From assembly GCA_020853575.1 (NCBI GenBank), contig JADYYP010000009.1:28348-92347 (forward strand): a DNA stretch of 64,000 bases, in the 5' to 3' direction. The DNA is from Planctomycetota bacterium. GTDB lineage: Bacteria > Planctomycetota > UBA1135 > GCA-002686595. The notes below the pieces were generated by a model. The model did no database searches. It saw nothing but the letters and a program-made list of their open reading frames with translations, and had not been told where the DNA came from. Positions 1 through 9,800 of this stretch are shown here, one piece after another. Positions within the stretch are counted from its first letter, which is position 1. Every line of letters starts with the position of its first letter. A program made the position numbers and the translations under genes.

Positions 1-1317
1 GTGCAACTCGAGATCGTCGTTGCCGATGCCGCTGGATCCCTCACCCTCCAAGAGCGCACCAACACCAGTCGAGTTGGCGCATCCCTCGCCCGAATTCGCG
101 GCGTTGTTGCAGGGGCAACCGACGATCGAAGCCGAAGTGCAGAAGGCACCGCCCACTTCGTTGTGTTGATGGAAGTCCACCGCAACGCCCACCGGAGCGT
201 CCATGTCGACGGGTGCAACCGTGTCGTCATAAGCCACGAGACTCTCTCCGCTGCCGATCACCCCATCGGTGTCGAAGTCCTCGGCGAAGTGCAGCAGGTT
301 GGGCGATCCCAGATCCCCCACGAAGATCCCGCCCTCATCGGTCGCAGCCAAATCGACGCAGTCCACCACCGAGGAGAAGGCCCAGAACGGTCCGGACTCG
401 GTTGAGTCCACGACGCCGTTGCCGTCCGTGTCGTGCCCGCGCCAGACCTCGCCGTTTGCCCGGTCGAGCAAGTACCAGTTTTCGGCGTCGTCCTGATCGA
501 GCGCAACCCACTCCGCGTTCGTTGGACCGGCGGGAACGAAGAACGCCGTGAGCTCTCCGGGTTGGTCGATCACGCCGCTGTTGTCCAGATCCTCGAGGCG
601 GTAGATGCCGCGCCCGGACGGGGTCTGATCCCCCGCATCGAGGACATACACCGCGCCGTCGACGCCTTCGCGGATTCCTATCGGCAACGCGCCACTGACG
701 ATCGACTCGGGCAGCGTGCAGTACACGCGCGCCTCGCCGAAGTCGTTCGCGTCCAGGTCGAGGTTCTGATCGACCAGTCGCAGGATCGTGTCGGACTCGC
801 CTGAGTTCGTGTTCTTGACCGAGACCCAGAGCACTCCCAACGCGGCACGGTTGGTGACGCCGGTGACGTAGGGCAACTCGGTTCCAGCGAAGTTGCCGCC
901 CGACCGACCATCGAAGTAGATCCAGTGCTCTCCAGCCTCGTTGGCCGTGCCGTTTTCGTCGTAGTCGTTGAGCGCGAGCACGATGCGCTCCCCGACGTCG
1001 CCGACGAAGACCGTGTCATCGGGCGATACCGTGATGGCGCGCGGATCACTCAACGCCACGTTCGCGACGAGCGGTGAGGCGACCTGATCGGCGTACAGCA
1101 CGACCGTCTCGCCGCCCTGGTTGTAGTTCCCGTTTTGGTCGTGATCCGAGCAGCGAAACACACAATCGAGCACGGGATCGGAGTAGAAGCTGATCTCGAT
1201 TCCGGCGGGCGCACCGCCACCACCTCCTCCTCCGCTACCGCCGCCCGCGTAAGCGATCGCGCTCGCTCCGACGAGCACCGCGCCCATCGCCCCAACCTGA
1301 GAACTCCGCACCGACAT
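1..1317 (-). CDS. Secreted protein with EF-hand-like repeats (C-terminus beyond window)
   Basis: The frame opens at ATG 1317 and runs off the left edge, so 439 residues are visible and the C-terminus is missing. A signal peptide (MSVRSSQVGAMGAVLVGASA) is followed by a Gly-rich stretch. At least six Asp-rich loops of dockerin/EF-hand type recur, for example DHDQNGNYNQGGE, DYDENGTANEAGE, DLDNSGVIDQPGE and DTDGNGVVDSTES. These are spaced through a repeated fold that looks like a beta-propeller, so calcium binding outside the cytoplasm is likely. Near the edge, GCPCNNAANSGEGC begins a Cys-rich C-terminal domain common in planctomycete exported proteins. An ECF sigma gene lies upstream on the same strand, but the 201-base gap does not prove co-transcription. 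The ligand or substrate is unknown. Confidence 0.75.
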   Translation of the reverse strand, partial: MSVRSSQVGAMGAVLVGASAIAYAGGGSGGGGGGGAPAGIEISFYSDPVLDCVFRCSDHDQNGNYNQGGETVVLYADQVASPLVANVALSDPRAITVSPDDTVFVGDVGERIVLALNDYDENGTANEAGEHWIYFDGRSGGNFAGTELPYVTGVTNRAALGVLWVSVKNTNSGESDTILRLVDQNLDLDANDFGEARVYCTLPESIVSGALPIGIREGVDGAVYVLDAGDQTPSGRGIYRLEDLDNSGVIDQPGELTAFFVPAGPTNAEWVALDQDDAENWYLLDRANGEVWRGHDTDGNGVVDSTESGPFWAFSSVVDCVDLAATDEGGIFVGDLGSPNLLHFAEDFDTDGVIGSGESLVAYDDTVAPVDMDAPVGVAVDFHQHNEVGGAFCTSASIVGCPCNNAANSGEGCANSTGVGALLEGEGSSGIGNDDLELH

Positions 1318-1518
1318 GCCAACTCCTTCTGAACTCGAAGCATGAAGCAGACGCGCTCGCGGGAAGAGCTCGCCGCGCGTCGCAGGGAGTCGCCGCTCGC
1401 AGCCACGGAGTTCCATGCAGCGCCACAACGGCCGCCGGAATCCCGCACCCCGGGTGGTGAGTGCCCCGAGGACGCTGCGTGACCGACGCCAGCGCGGCCG
1501 TGCGCGCTCCGCGGCGCA

Positions 1519-2160
1519 TCAACCCGCGGCCGTGTTTGCCGCTGAGGCTCGTCCGACGACCTGGCGGCGGTTCGCGCGCTGCTCCGAGTGTCCCTCGCGG
1601 GCGCAGATGGCGCACAACTCCTCGTCGTGCAGGCGCTCCGCGAGCACCGAGCGCAGCATGCGCTTCGCACGGTTGAGCCGTGATCGCACCGTGCCCACCG
1701 GGACGCGCAAGCGACGCGCGATCTCGTCGTACTCCAGGCCCTCGATCTCGCGCAGTCGGAACGTCGCGCGAAACGCGGCCGGCAACCCGCGAATCGCCAG
1801 CGCCAGCTCGCGTGCGAGCTCGCGCTGCTCTGATTCCTCAAATGCCCCAGCGCCCTCGCTCGAAGCCGCGTCGCGCGCCGCCAGATCCTCGTGGCGCCGA
1901 CGGCGAGCGAGAGAGCGCGCGTGGTGCAGCGAGCGATGCACCGTCGTGCGCACCAGCCAACCGCGCAGATCGCGTGGCTCTTCGCGCTCGTGCCACAGGC
2001 ACATCAGTGCGTCCTGCACGGCATCCCAGGCAAGGTCCTCGCTGCCCAAGATGCTGCGCGCGACGCGCAACAAGCGCGGGACGTGGAGTTCGGCGCGCTC
2101 GACCTGGGAGTCGCGAGCCGGATGAAAGCGCGCATGGGGCGCGCTGAGTACGGTAGACAT
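1519..2160 (-). CDS. ECF-type RNA polymerase sigma factor
   Basis: This 213-residue protein has the two-domain plan of extracytoplasmic-function sigma factors. Region 2 lies around residues 27-60 (HVPRLLRVARSILGSEDLAW, then DAVQDALMCLWHE). Region 4 lies around 120-172 (LPAAFRATFRLREIEGLEYD, then EIARRLRVPVGTVRSRLNRA), where the VGTVRSRLNRA helix-turn-helix would contact the -35 element. The tail contains HDEELCAICAREGH, a small His/Cys cluster of unknown use. No anti-sigma gene is recognisable beside it. The secreted EF-hand-like gene downstream on the same strand could be a target, but that is inference. Confidence 0.88.
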   Translation of the reverse strand: MSTVLSAPHARFHPARDSQVERAELHVPRLLRVARSILGSEDLAWDAVQDALMCLWHEREEPRDLRGWLVRTTVHRSLHHARSLARRRRHEDLAARDAASSEGAGAFEESEQRELARELALAIRGLPAAFRATFRLREIEGLEYDEIARRLRVPVGTVRSRLNRAKRMLRSVLAERLHDEELCAICAREGHSEQRANRRQVVGRASAANTAAG

Positions 2161-2310
2161 GAGCTGAGCGCTTCGAAGTGCCGCAGCGAGTGCGAGGCTT
2201 CGAGAGCCTCGCGTGCCAGAGCGGCGCCGCGGTCGGAGTCTCCGACCAGGCGCGACGGACGGCCCAAATGAGCACGGTGCGAGCGCGCCGTGCGGCCGAA
2301 TTCCGCGGAC

Positions 2311-2754
2311 TCAGCCGAGCGGAGGCGAATGGTGTGGGGCCAGCGCGAACAAGGGCTCGCTCGGCACGCGTGGCGCCGCTCTGCGCAGGCGCGGCACGCC
2401 GACCGCCGGCGGGAGCACGGCCGGCGTCGGTTCGACCCACTCGAACGCGAGCACCGCGGTCTGCGTGGCGATCGCGCAATGGTGATGGGACTCGTCCGAG
2501 CGCTGCTCGACTGCGTCCCAGTGCGGCCCCGCGCCGTCGGCTACATGTCCGGGATCGTCCACGTGCGGCGCGTCGACGTGCTCGATCGCACCGTGCTCAC
2601 AGACCGTGTGGCTCGACTGCGACAGGTGCAGCCCCTGCGCAATCCAACCGACGATGTAGAGCACGCACAGCGCCACCCACGACGCGCCACGGGACGAAGC
2701 GCTCACGCGCGTTCGCCGACCGGAGCGGGGGAAATGGCGGACTCGATTCGACAT
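2311..2754 (-). CDS. Small His-rich protein with one membrane segment
   Basis: This frame of 147 residues begins with a basic N-terminus (MSNRVRHFPRSGRRTRVS), then one hydrophobic segment at about 25-42 (ASWVALCVLYIVGWIAQGL). Next come HTVCEHGAIEHVDAPHVDD and SDESHHHCAIATQ, that is, two Cys and many His that could bind a metal. The CEHG...H plus HHHC pattern is seen in small periplasmic or inner-membrane proteins of unknown role. I recognise no family with certainty. The balanced composition compared with the Arg-rich shadow frames supports a real gene. It sits between the sigma gene and the S9 peptidase, all on one strand. Confidence 0.55.
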   Translation of the reverse strand: MSNRVRHFPRSGRRTRVSASSRGASWVALCVLYIVGWIAQGLHLSQSSHTVCEHGAIEHVDAPHVDDPGHVADGAGPHWDAVEQRSDESHHHCAIATQTAVLAFEWVEPTPAVLPPAVGVPRLRRAAPRVPSEPLFALAPHHSPPLG

Positions 2755-2900
2755 CGTTCGCCGCAGAGCAGACCCGACGACGCGACGCGCGTCAACCCCG
2801 TGTCCGTGAGCGTCTGGTCAAGCTCGGGCTCCTGGACACGACGTCGCATGCGCTGGAGCGCGGCACGGCCGAGAGGCGCTCTTCGCCGCGCGCGCCGCGC

Positions 2901-4925
2901 TCACTGGCCGGTCCACTGGCGGATCCAGCCGAGCACTTGCTCGTGCCAGAAAATCGAATTCTGCGGCTTGAGCACCCAGTGGTTCTCGTCGGGGAAATAC
3001 ACGAACTTGGACGGGATGCCCTTGCGCTGCAGCGCATTGAAGGCGCCCATGCCGTGGGTTTCGACCACGCGGAAGTCCTGGCCGCCGTGAACCACGAGCA
3101 TCGGTGTCTTCCACTGACCGACGAACAGCGCTGGGTTGTGCTTGTCGAATTCCTCGCGGTGCTCCCAAGGCGTGCCGCCGTGCTCCCACTCGGGAAACCA
3201 CAGCTCCTCGGTGTCGAAATACCCCATGCGCGTGTCGAACACGCCATCGTGGTTGACCAAGCACTTGAAGCGCTCGGGAGCATTGCCGGCGATCCAGTTG
3301 ATCATGTAGCCGCCATAGCTCGCACCTAGCGCAGCCACCCGCGAGCCGTCGAGGAATGGGTACTTCTCCACGGCGGCGTCGAGGCCCTTGAGCAAGTCCT
3401 CGAGCGGCGCCCCGCCCCAGTCGCGCTGGATCGCGTCGGTGAACTTCTGTCCGTAGCCCGTCGACCCATGGAAGTCGATGAACACCACGCCGAAGCCGGC
3501 GCCCGCATAAGCCTGCGGATTCCAGCGGTAGTGGAAGTGATCGCCGAAGCTGCCCTGCGGGCCGCCGTGGATCAGGAACGCCACCGGGTACTTCACACCA
3601 GGCTGGAAATCGGCAGGCTTCATGGCGAAGCCCCAGACCGTGTCACCGTGCGCGCCACTGAAAGTGAATTGCTCGTAGTCGCCCATGCGGGCGACGGCGA
3701 GCTTGCTTTCGTTGAGCTTGGTCAGCGCGCGCAGATCGCTGCCATCGGCATTGATCGACACCAATTCGACGGGTGACTTGAGCGTGTCCCGCGAGAGCAG
3801 CAAGCGCGCGCCGAGCAGTTTCACTCCGGCGTTGGTGCCCTTCTCGAGCAACAGCTTGACCGCGCCCGAATCGACGTCGATCGAGAAGATCGAAACGTGC
3901 CCGAGGTTCGCGGCGCTGGTGAAGATCGTCTTGCCGTCCCTCGACCAAGTGAGCTCGGACGCCGAGCGATCCCACTCGGACGCCAGCTTGCGTTTCTCGC
4001 CGCTCGCCACGTTCATCAGCACGATCTGCTGGCGGTCGGCCTCGTATCCCGCACGCGCCATCGACAAGTACCCGAGTGTCGCGCCGTCGGGAGAGAACGC
4101 GGGTCCGAGATCGTAGCCGGGTGCATCCGAGGTCACGTTGCGCGGTGCACTCGAGCCGTCGGCGGGCACCAGGAACACGTCCGTGTTCGTGCTCCAGGCT
4201 TCCTCGCGCCCCACGTCGCGCGTGGTGAATGCGACCCACGCGCCATCGGGCGAAATCGAGGTCTCCTCGAAACCGCCGAAGGGCTTGGTCGGCGCGTCGC
4301 AGTCCATGCCTTGCATCAGGTCGATCGGCTCGCTGGAGCCGAGCTCCCAAGTGAACACGTGACTGCGCTTGTGGTCTTCCCAACTGTCCCAGTGGCGGAA
4401 GAGCGCGGTCTCGTAGATTCGCGCGCTGTGCTTCTTCTTCGCCTCCTGGGCGTCCTTGTCCGCGCTCGCTTGCAGGCCCTTGAGCTCGGGCCAAACTTCG
4501 AAGCTGAGCAGCAGGCGCTTGCCGCCCGGGAACACATCGAAGTTCTCGGGCGAGATCGGGAACTTGGTCAGTTGCTCGGGCTCACCACCGTCGACGCGCA
4601 TCTTCCACACTTGCAGCGATCCGCCGCGGGACGAAAGGAACACCAACGTGCGAGCGTCGAGCCAGCGCGCATTGACGTCGGCCGCTGGATGCGAGGTCAA
4701 CTGGCGCAGACCAGTTCCGTCGGGACGCACCAGCCACAGGTCGCTCCTGCGCTTGTTTCCCTCGAGATCGGTGACGCTCACACCGAACGAGACCCACTGC
4801 TCGTCGGGAGAGACCTGCGGATCGCTGATGCGATCCATGGCGAGCATGTCGTGGATCGAGAACGGGTGCGAGTCCTGGGCGGACGCGAGGCTCGCGAGCG
4901 CGAGCACGGCAGCGGCGATCTTCAA
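2901..4925 (-). CDS. Prolyl oligopeptidase-family serine peptidase (S9), exported
   Basis: This exported peptidase of about 674 residues has an N-terminal WD40/TolB-like beta-propeller (repeated SPDG-type blades) and a C-terminal alpha/beta-hydrolase domain. The catalytic triad is visible: Ser about 536 in GASYGGYM, Asp about 617 in HGGQDFRV and His about 649 in DENHWV. I chose the TTG start because GGAGG sits six bases upstream and the next residues form a signal peptide (LKIAAAVLALASLASAQ). The open frame extends 75 codons further upstream, but that part is Arg-rich and would bury the signal peptide. The likely role is cleavage of peptides outside the cytoplasm. A divergent radical SAM gene lies upstream. 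Confidence 0.92.
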   Translation of the reverse strand: MKIAAAVLALASLASAQDSHPFSIHDMLAMDRISDPQVSPDEQWVSFGVSVTDLEGNKRRSDLWLVRPDGTGLRQLTSHPAADVNARWLDARTLVFLSSRGGSLQVWKMRVDGGEPEQLTKFPISPENFDVFPGGKRLLLSFEVWPELKGLQASADKDAQEAKKKHSARIYETALFRHWDSWEDHKRSHVFTWELGSSEPIDLMQGMDCDAPTKPFGGFEETSISPDGAWVAFTTRDVGREEAWSTNTDVFLVPADGSSAPRNVTSDAPGYDLGPAFSPDGATLGYLSMARAGYEADRQQIVLMNVASGEKRKLASEWDRSASELTWSRDGKTIFTSAANLGHVSIFSIDVDSGAVKLLLEKGTNAGVKLLGARLLLSRDTLKSPVELVSINADGSDLRALTKLNESKLAVARMGDYEQFTFSGAHGDTVWGFAMKPADFQPGVKYPVAFLIHGGPQGSFGDHFHYRWNPQAYAGAGFGVVFIDFHGSTGYGQKFTDAIQRDWGGAPLEDLLKGLDAAVEKYPFLDGSRVAALGASYGGYMINWIAGNAPERFKCLVNHDGVFDTRMGYFDTEELWFPEWEHGGTPWEHREEFDKHNPALFVGQWKTPMLVVHGGQDFRVVETHGMGAFNALQRKGIPSKFVYFPDENHWVLKPQNSIFWHEQVLGWIRQWTGQ

Positions 4926-5074
4926 GCGGTTCCTCCGTGGGCGGGCCGCACATCTTAGGGAGACCCGCGCGCGGAACAACGCATGCGAGGCGACTGCGCC
5001 AAGCCAACACGAGACGTATGCTGCGCTCACCCCACGGCACCACGGACGATTCAGCGCCGTCCCTAGGACCAACC

Positions 5075-6124
5075 GTGCCCCACGCTCCCACGCGCGTCGA
5101 CAATCCGCCCAACCCCTGGCAATCGCAACACGTCGAATGGCTCGAGCCACCGCCGGAAGTGGCGCTCGAGGTGTTCGAGGAACAGGCGCGATCGATCCTC
5201 TCGACGAACGACAGCCCAGACCTGCCGTTCCGACTCAGCCTCAACCCCTACCGCGGTTGCCAACACGCCTGCGCCTACTGCTACGCCAGGCCCACGCACC
5301 AGTACATCGGGCTCGGTGCCGGCACAGACTTCGACACGAAGATCGTGGTCAAGCGCAACGCAGCCGAAGTGCTGCGTCGCGAGCTCGCCCAGCGTCGTTG
5401 GAACCGGGGCCGCGAGCCGATCGCGTTCTCCGGGGTCACCGACTGCTACCAGCCTTTGGAGGCCAGCTTCGCGCTGACGCGAGCTTGCCTCGAGGTCTGC
5501 GACGAGTTCCGCCACCCCGTTGGAGTGGTCACGAAGAGCGCGTTGGTGCGGCGAGACTCGCAGCTCTTGGCACGAATGGCGCGGCGCGGCGGCGCCCACG
5601 TCGCACTCTCGATTCCGTTTGCCGACGAGCACGACGCGCGGGCGCTCGAGCCCTGGGCCAGCTCACCCGCGACGCGCTTCGAGACGCTCGCGCGCTTGGC
5701 CGATGCCGGAGTCCCGGTCGGAGTCGCGATCGCACCCCTGATTCCGGGCCTCAACGACTCTGCGCTGCCCGAGATCCTCGAGCGCGCACGCGACGCTGGC
5801 GCGACGCAGGCCTTCACGGTCTTGCTGCGCTTGCCGCTCGAGGTGCGCGACGTCTTCGAGCAGCGCTTGCGAGCGCACTTTCCGCACCGCGCGGACAGGA
5901 TCCTCAACGCCGTTCGAGAGATGCGCGGAGGCTCGCTGTGCTCTTCGGCCTTCGGTGAGCGCATGAGCGGCACGGGACCACGCTTCCAAGCACTCGCCAG
6001 GCTGTTCGAGCTGCAGTGTCGCCGGCTCGGGCTGGTGTGCGGCTCGGGCCAGGACGCGAGGCTCCGCGAGTTCCGCGCAGCGAATGTGCGCGAGCGTCAG
6101 GGCCGGCTCTTCGACGGCGCGTGA
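5075..6124 (+). CDS. SPL-like radical SAM protein (PA0069/Rv2578c type)
   Basis: This is a radical SAM protein of about 349 residues. The [4Fe-4S] motif is CQHACAYCYA, with Cys near residues 62, 66 and 69. The preceding context (NDSPDLPFRLSLNPYRGC) and later DFDTKIVVK, PIAFSGVTDCYQP and VVTKSALVRRD match the PA0069/Rv2578c family, which is distantly related to spore photoproduct lyase. Its reaction is not established. The start is uncertain. I prefer GTG 5075, which follows a TAGGAC -10-like hexamer at 5064-5069, but ATG 5018 is in frame and would add 19 residues. It is transcribed away from the S9 peptidase gene. Confidence 0.85.
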   Translation: MPHAPTRVDNPPNPWQSQHVEWLEPPPEVALEVFEEQARSILSTNDSPDLPFRLSLNPYRGCQHACAYCYARPTHQYIGLGAGTDFDTKIVVKRNAAEVLRRELAQRRWNRGREPIAFSGVTDCYQPLEASFALTRACLEVCDEFRHPVGVVTKSALVRRDSQLLARMARRGGAHVALSIPFADEHDARALEPWASSPATRFETLARLADAGVPVGVAIAPLIPGLNDSALPEILERARDAGATQAFTVLLRLPLEVRDVFEQRLRAHFPHRADRILNAVREMRGGSLCSSAFGERMSGTGPRFQALARLFELQCRRLGLVCGSGQDARLREFRAANVRERQGRLFDGA

Positions 6125-6644
6125 GCACCGGACGGCGTCTTCGAGCCGCGCCACGGGCACTAGACAGCGCTCGAGCAGCTTGCGACCTACCAATAGGTGC
6201 TGCGGCTGTCGACGAGCAAAACGCTCGGCCCCGACAGCGCCGCGCTCGGTGTCGTCGAAGCGCTACGCGGTGTCGCTCCGCGCGCGCAACGCGCGACCGA
6301 AGTCGTCGGACGCTCCCGCGCGCGCGTCGTGAACCGACGTTCCGATCAGCGCTCGACCCACACCGTGCCCCACGCCCGATTGTGGAAGCCAAGGCGCAGC
6401 GTCGGCGCGTCCAGGTGAGCCGGCGGAGCGATCTGGCCGAGTCCTTCCTCGTGCGCCAATGGCATCGTGAATCTCGCTCTCGGAGCGGGCGCCGCAGGCG
6501 AGTTGCACGGAGTGGCCACGTTCCGTAGCAGCTACGGGACTTTCGGGCTCGACATCGACGACCGAGTGCCCGATTCTCGATGCCCTTCGGCCGAGTCATG
6601 CCGACCCGTCCGCTCCCACCTGCACGCTCCACCGCTGACGCTCC
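6125..6644. other. Intergenic stretch without a convincing gene
   Basis: About 520 bases separate the radical SAM gene from the next secreted protein. The open frames on both strands are Arg/Ser-rich and show no recognisable motif. The stretch may hold the promoter of the downstream gene or a decayed gene, but I can identify neither. Confidence 0.5.
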
Positions 6645-8318
6645 ATGCATCCGCGCCTCTCGACCGCAGTGTTCGTCGTCTCCTGCGTGGCCCCGGCCCT
6701 CGCACAGGATTGGCCCAACCAGGGAGGCAATCCTCAGCGCAACGGCCGCTCACCGGCCGTCGGCCCCGCGAGCGCGACTTCGGCTTGGACCTCGGCGCCG
6801 ACCTCGATCATCAGCTGGGCTCCGTTCATCGAAGGCCAACGCGTGGTCACGGTGCGCGAGTCGGGCTTCCCGCAATCGGGTGGCGCGGCCAACGACACGC
6901 TTCGCTGCTACGACCTCGCGAGCGGAGCGCAGGTGTGGAGCACGTCGCTGGCGTTCGGCGGCAACACCTCGCAGCAGTGGATCGCATGGATCGCCGGTGT
7001 GAAGGGCGGAAAGGTCTTCGCCTCGCGCTCGCAGAACGGATCGCCGCAGCCGATCACGGCGCTGGACCTGGCGAGCGGCAACGTGCTGTGGAGCTCGACC
7101 GCGACCACGACAGCGTTCGCCTACGACGGCGCGGTCTTCGCGCCCGACGGCGACGTGATCGTCGGCGACTTCACCAGCGTGACGCGCATCAACGCGCACG
7201 ATGGCTCGACCGCGTGGTCCGTGGCGCGCACTTGTCCCGTCAGTGGCAACTGCGGCGTGGCGCTGAGCTCGAGCGGCGTGTTCCTCGACGAAGCGGTACC
7301 GGGCGGCCAAGTGCTCTCGAAGCTCGATCCGAACAGCGGAGCGCTGCTGTACCAGAGCACGCTGATGGCCGGCTTCACCGACCAGAACTCGCCCTTCTGC
7401 TCGCCCTCGGGTTCACTCGTTTTCTTCTCGCGCACGCAGAACAACAGCGCGGTGGACTTCCTGTTCTGCTTCGCGGACACGGGCACGGCTCTGGTCGAGC
7501 TGTGGCGCCAGCCGGTGCGCTGGACGACCTCGCACGAGCACGGCATGGCGAGCGATGACGGCGTGTACACGTTCCTTCCGAACGACGAGTTCGTGAAGCT
7601 CGATGCGCTGACCGGCACGGTGGCCGCGAGCGCCGGCGTGCTGGCGCCGCTGGGCAGCCCGAATCTCAGCCCGAAGACCGCGGTCGACGCGCTCGGCCGC
7701 GTGTACGTGTCGAATGGTTGGGCGAGCACGCCCGCGAGCAGCGGACGGCTGTGGGCTTTCACGGCCGACCTCAGCAGCACGCTGTTCACGCTCACGCTCA
7801 ATCGTCCCAACCAAGGCGGCCCAGCGCTGGCGAGCGACGGCACGTTGGTGGTGTGCGATCTGAGCGCCGTGCGCGCCTATCGCTCGGCTTTCGCGCCGTA
7901 TTGCACGGCCGGCACGACGACCAACGGCTGCACGGCCAACATCAGCGCGAGCGGTGTCCCCGACGCCAATGCTGGCTCGGGCTTCGTGCTGCACGTGAGT
8001 GATGTCGAAGGCGCCAAGACCGGACTCTTGTTCTACGGACTGAGCGGTCCGCTCGCGCAAGCCTGGGGTACCTCGTCGAGCTATCTGTGCGTCAAGCCGC
8101 CGACGCAACGCACCCTGGCGCAGTCGACCGGCGGCAACGCGGGCGCGTGCGACGGCACGCTGACGCTCGACTGGAATCAGTTCATCACGACGCCGAGCGT
8201 GCTGGGCTGGCCCTTCGCCGGCGGCGAAGTCGTCTCCGCCCAAGCCTGGTTCCGCGACCCGCCGAGCCCCAAGACCACCATGCTCTCCGACGCGCTGACG
8301 TTTACCGTGCAGCCGTAG
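6645..8318 (+). CDS. Secreted PQQ-like beta-propeller with planctomycete C-terminal module
   Basis: This 557-residue protein begins with a signal peptide (MHPRLSTAVFVVSCVAPALA) cut before QDWPNQGG. Its first part carries repeated blades of the PQQ/WD type, such as GNVLWSSTATTTAFAYDGAV, then FAPDGDVIVGDF. The last 130 residues are the module shared with three other genes in the window: YCTAGTTTNGC, TGLLFYGLSG, YLCVKPPTQRT, AQAWFRDP and SDALTFTV at the very end. The module may be a sorting or surface-anchoring domain, but this is inference. I see no residues that would show whether the propeller binds a quinone cofactor. Confidence 0.8.
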   Translation: MHPRLSTAVFVVSCVAPALAQDWPNQGGNPQRNGRSPAVGPASATSAWTSAPTSIISWAPFIEGQRVVTVRESGFPQSGGAANDTLRCYDLASGAQVWSTSLAFGGNTSQQWIAWIAGVKGGKVFASRSQNGSPQPITALDLASGNVLWSSTATTTAFAYDGAVFAPDGDVIVGDFTSVTRINAHDGSTAWSVARTCPVSGNCGVALSSSGVFLDEAVPGGQVLSKLDPNSGALLYQSTLMAGFTDQNSPFCSPSGSLVFFSRTQNNSAVDFLFCFADTGTALVELWRQPVRWTTSHEHGMASDDGVYTFLPNDEFVKLDALTGTVAASAGVLAPLGSPNLSPKTAVDALGRVYVSNGWASTPASSGRLWAFTADLSSTLFTLTLNRPNQGGPALASDGTLVVCDLSAVRAYRSAFAPYCTAGTTTNGCTANISASGVPDANAGSGFVLHVSDVEGAKTGLLFYGLSGPLAQAWGTSSSYLCVKPPTQRTLAQSTGGNAGACDGTLTLDWNQFITTPSVLGWPFAGGEVVSAQAWFRDPPSPKTTMLSDALTFTVQP

Positions 8319-8440
8319 AGCGTTCGCGCGAGCGCGGGTGAATTTTCGTCCAGTCCAAGGCGGCGCGCCGCACTTCGAGGGCGTTCGCGAGGAGGCATCG
8401 CTCGCGCGCCCCAGCAAACCCCGGAACGGAGGAAATCGCC

Positions 8441-9706
8441 ATGCAGGCTCGCTCGCTTTGCTCTCTCGTCGCCGTGACGGCCTTGGCCGGCTCGGCATGG
8501 TCCCAGGTCAACTTCGACGGCACCAAGCAAGGCTTCGTGTGGACCGGCGACTGCTCCAGCGGCGTCGTCTTCACCAACACGAGCGGGGTCGACCTGTGCG
8601 ACCTGTGGCTCGAGATCAACGACGACGGCGCGAACAACGCGCCCGAGATCGAGGTCGTCACCGTCCAGAAGGGCGGGGGCGGCGCGGACTGGGACGCCGA
8701 CGACAACGAGGACGGTGACGACGACGACGCCAACGAGAACGACGACACCGACTCGTCGCCCAACGGCAACGCCAAGGGGTGGCACCGCACGCAAGCCGTG
8801 ACGAACGGCGACTGCATCGCGCCCGGCGCGAACTTCACCGTGACGCTGTGCGCCGCGGGCGGAGCTTCGCTCGTCGGTCGCAACGTCTATCTCTGGGGCA
8901 CTTCGCACGGCAACGCGGGCGCGGTCGGAGGCGACGGCGGCGTCAAGATCGCCGATCCGCCCAAGCGCCTCGCGAGCGTCACGCCGTCGTCGAGCTCGCA
9001 CCTCGCGCACGCGAACTTGCCCGGCGCTCCCGTGTTCACGCTGCGACTGGTCAACGACGACCTCGGACTGCCGATGAACCGCGTCTGGATCGTTCCCGAA
9101 GATCCCGACTTCGATGTGCTCAACGTGCAAGCGGACGCGCCCTGGAGCTGGGACGCGGTGCGACACGAGCTGTCGTTCTCACCGCCGCTCGCGCCCGCTG
9201 ACTCCGCGCAGGTGTGGCTGACGCTCGATCACATGAGCTCGGCGGGACCGACGACCGACGTGCGCTTCACGCGCGCCGGCGATCCGCCGCAGCCCTACTG
9301 CACGCCGAAGCTCTCGAGCGCCGGCTGCCCGCCCTTGATCGCGTCCTTCGGCAACCCGAGCGCCACGAGCACCGGCCCGTTCGTCGTGCTGTGCCAGCAA
9401 GTCGTCAATCAGAAGGTCGGCCTGCTCTTCTACGGGACGAGCTCGCACTCTGCTCCGTTCCAGGGCGGCACGCTGTGCGTCGGCGCGCCCGTCAGACGCA
9501 CGCAGCTCCAGAGCTCCGGCGGCTCCCCCATCGGCAACGATTGCTCCGGGCTCTACCAGTACGACTTCCAAGCGCGCATCCAGGGCGGCTTCGATCCGCA
9601 GCTCGTTCCCGGCGCGTCGATCTACTCGCAGTGGTGGTTCCGCGATCCGCAGTCGCCCTCCACGACGGGTCTCTCGAACGGCCTGCACTTCGTGATCGAT
9701 TCGTGA
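8441..9706 (+). CDS. Secreted Asp-rich protein with planctomycete C-terminal module
   Basis: The product has 421 residues and a signal peptide (MQARSLCSLVAVTALAGSAW). An acidic block follows at about residues 85-107 (DWDADDNEDGDDDDANENDD), which could bind calcium or act as a flexible spacer. The C-terminus holds the shared module: PYCTPKLSSAGCPP, VGLLFYGTSS, GGTLCVGAPVRRT, SQWWFRDPQSP and GLSNGLHFVI. A good Shine-Dalgarno sequence (GGAGGA) precedes ATG 8441. It lies 122 bases after another gene with the same C-terminal module. I do not recognise the central part. Confidence 0.75.
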   Translation: MQARSLCSLVAVTALAGSAWSQVNFDGTKQGFVWTGDCSSGVVFTNTSGVDLCDLWLEINDDGANNAPEIEVVTVQKGGGGADWDADDNEDGDDDDANENDDTDSSPNGNAKGWHRTQAVTNGDCIAPGANFTVTLCAAGGASLVGRNVYLWGTSHGNAGAVGGDGGVKIADPPKRLASVTPSSSSHLAHANLPGAPVFTLRLVNDDLGLPMNRVWIVPEDPDFDVLNVQADAPWSWDAVRHELSFSPPLAPADSAQVWLTLDHMSSAGPTTDVRFTRAGDPPQPYCTPKLSSAGCPPLIASFGNPSATSTGPFVVLCQQVVNQKVGLLFYGTSSHSAPFQGGTLCVGAPVRRTQLQSSGGSPIGNDCSGLYQYDFQARIQGGFDPQLVPGASIYSQWWFRDPQSPSTTGLSNGLHFVIDS

Positions 9707-9729
9707 GCGACGCCCGTCGCTCGTCTCGC

Positions 9730-9762
9730 GCGAGCTGCGCCTTGGCGCGCGGCTCGCGTTTT
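9730..9762 (+). terminator. Probable intrinsic terminator before the DGR locus
   Basis: GCGAGCTGCGC (9730-9740) pairs with GCGCGGCTCGC (9747-9757) to give an 11-pair stem with one G-T pair and a six-base loop. GTTTTC follows at once. It stands 24 bases after the stop of the secreted-protein gene and before the first DGR target, so it would isolate the two transcripts. The T tract is short. Confidence 0.5.
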
Positions 9763-9800
9763 CGTGGCTGAGATCGCGCACGGGCTCCGCGACCGCTCCG

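Noticed and set aside
5904..6650. Minus-strand frame of 248 residues
   Set aside because: It is Arg-rich, overlaps the radical SAM gene and has no motif; it is a GC-rich shadow.
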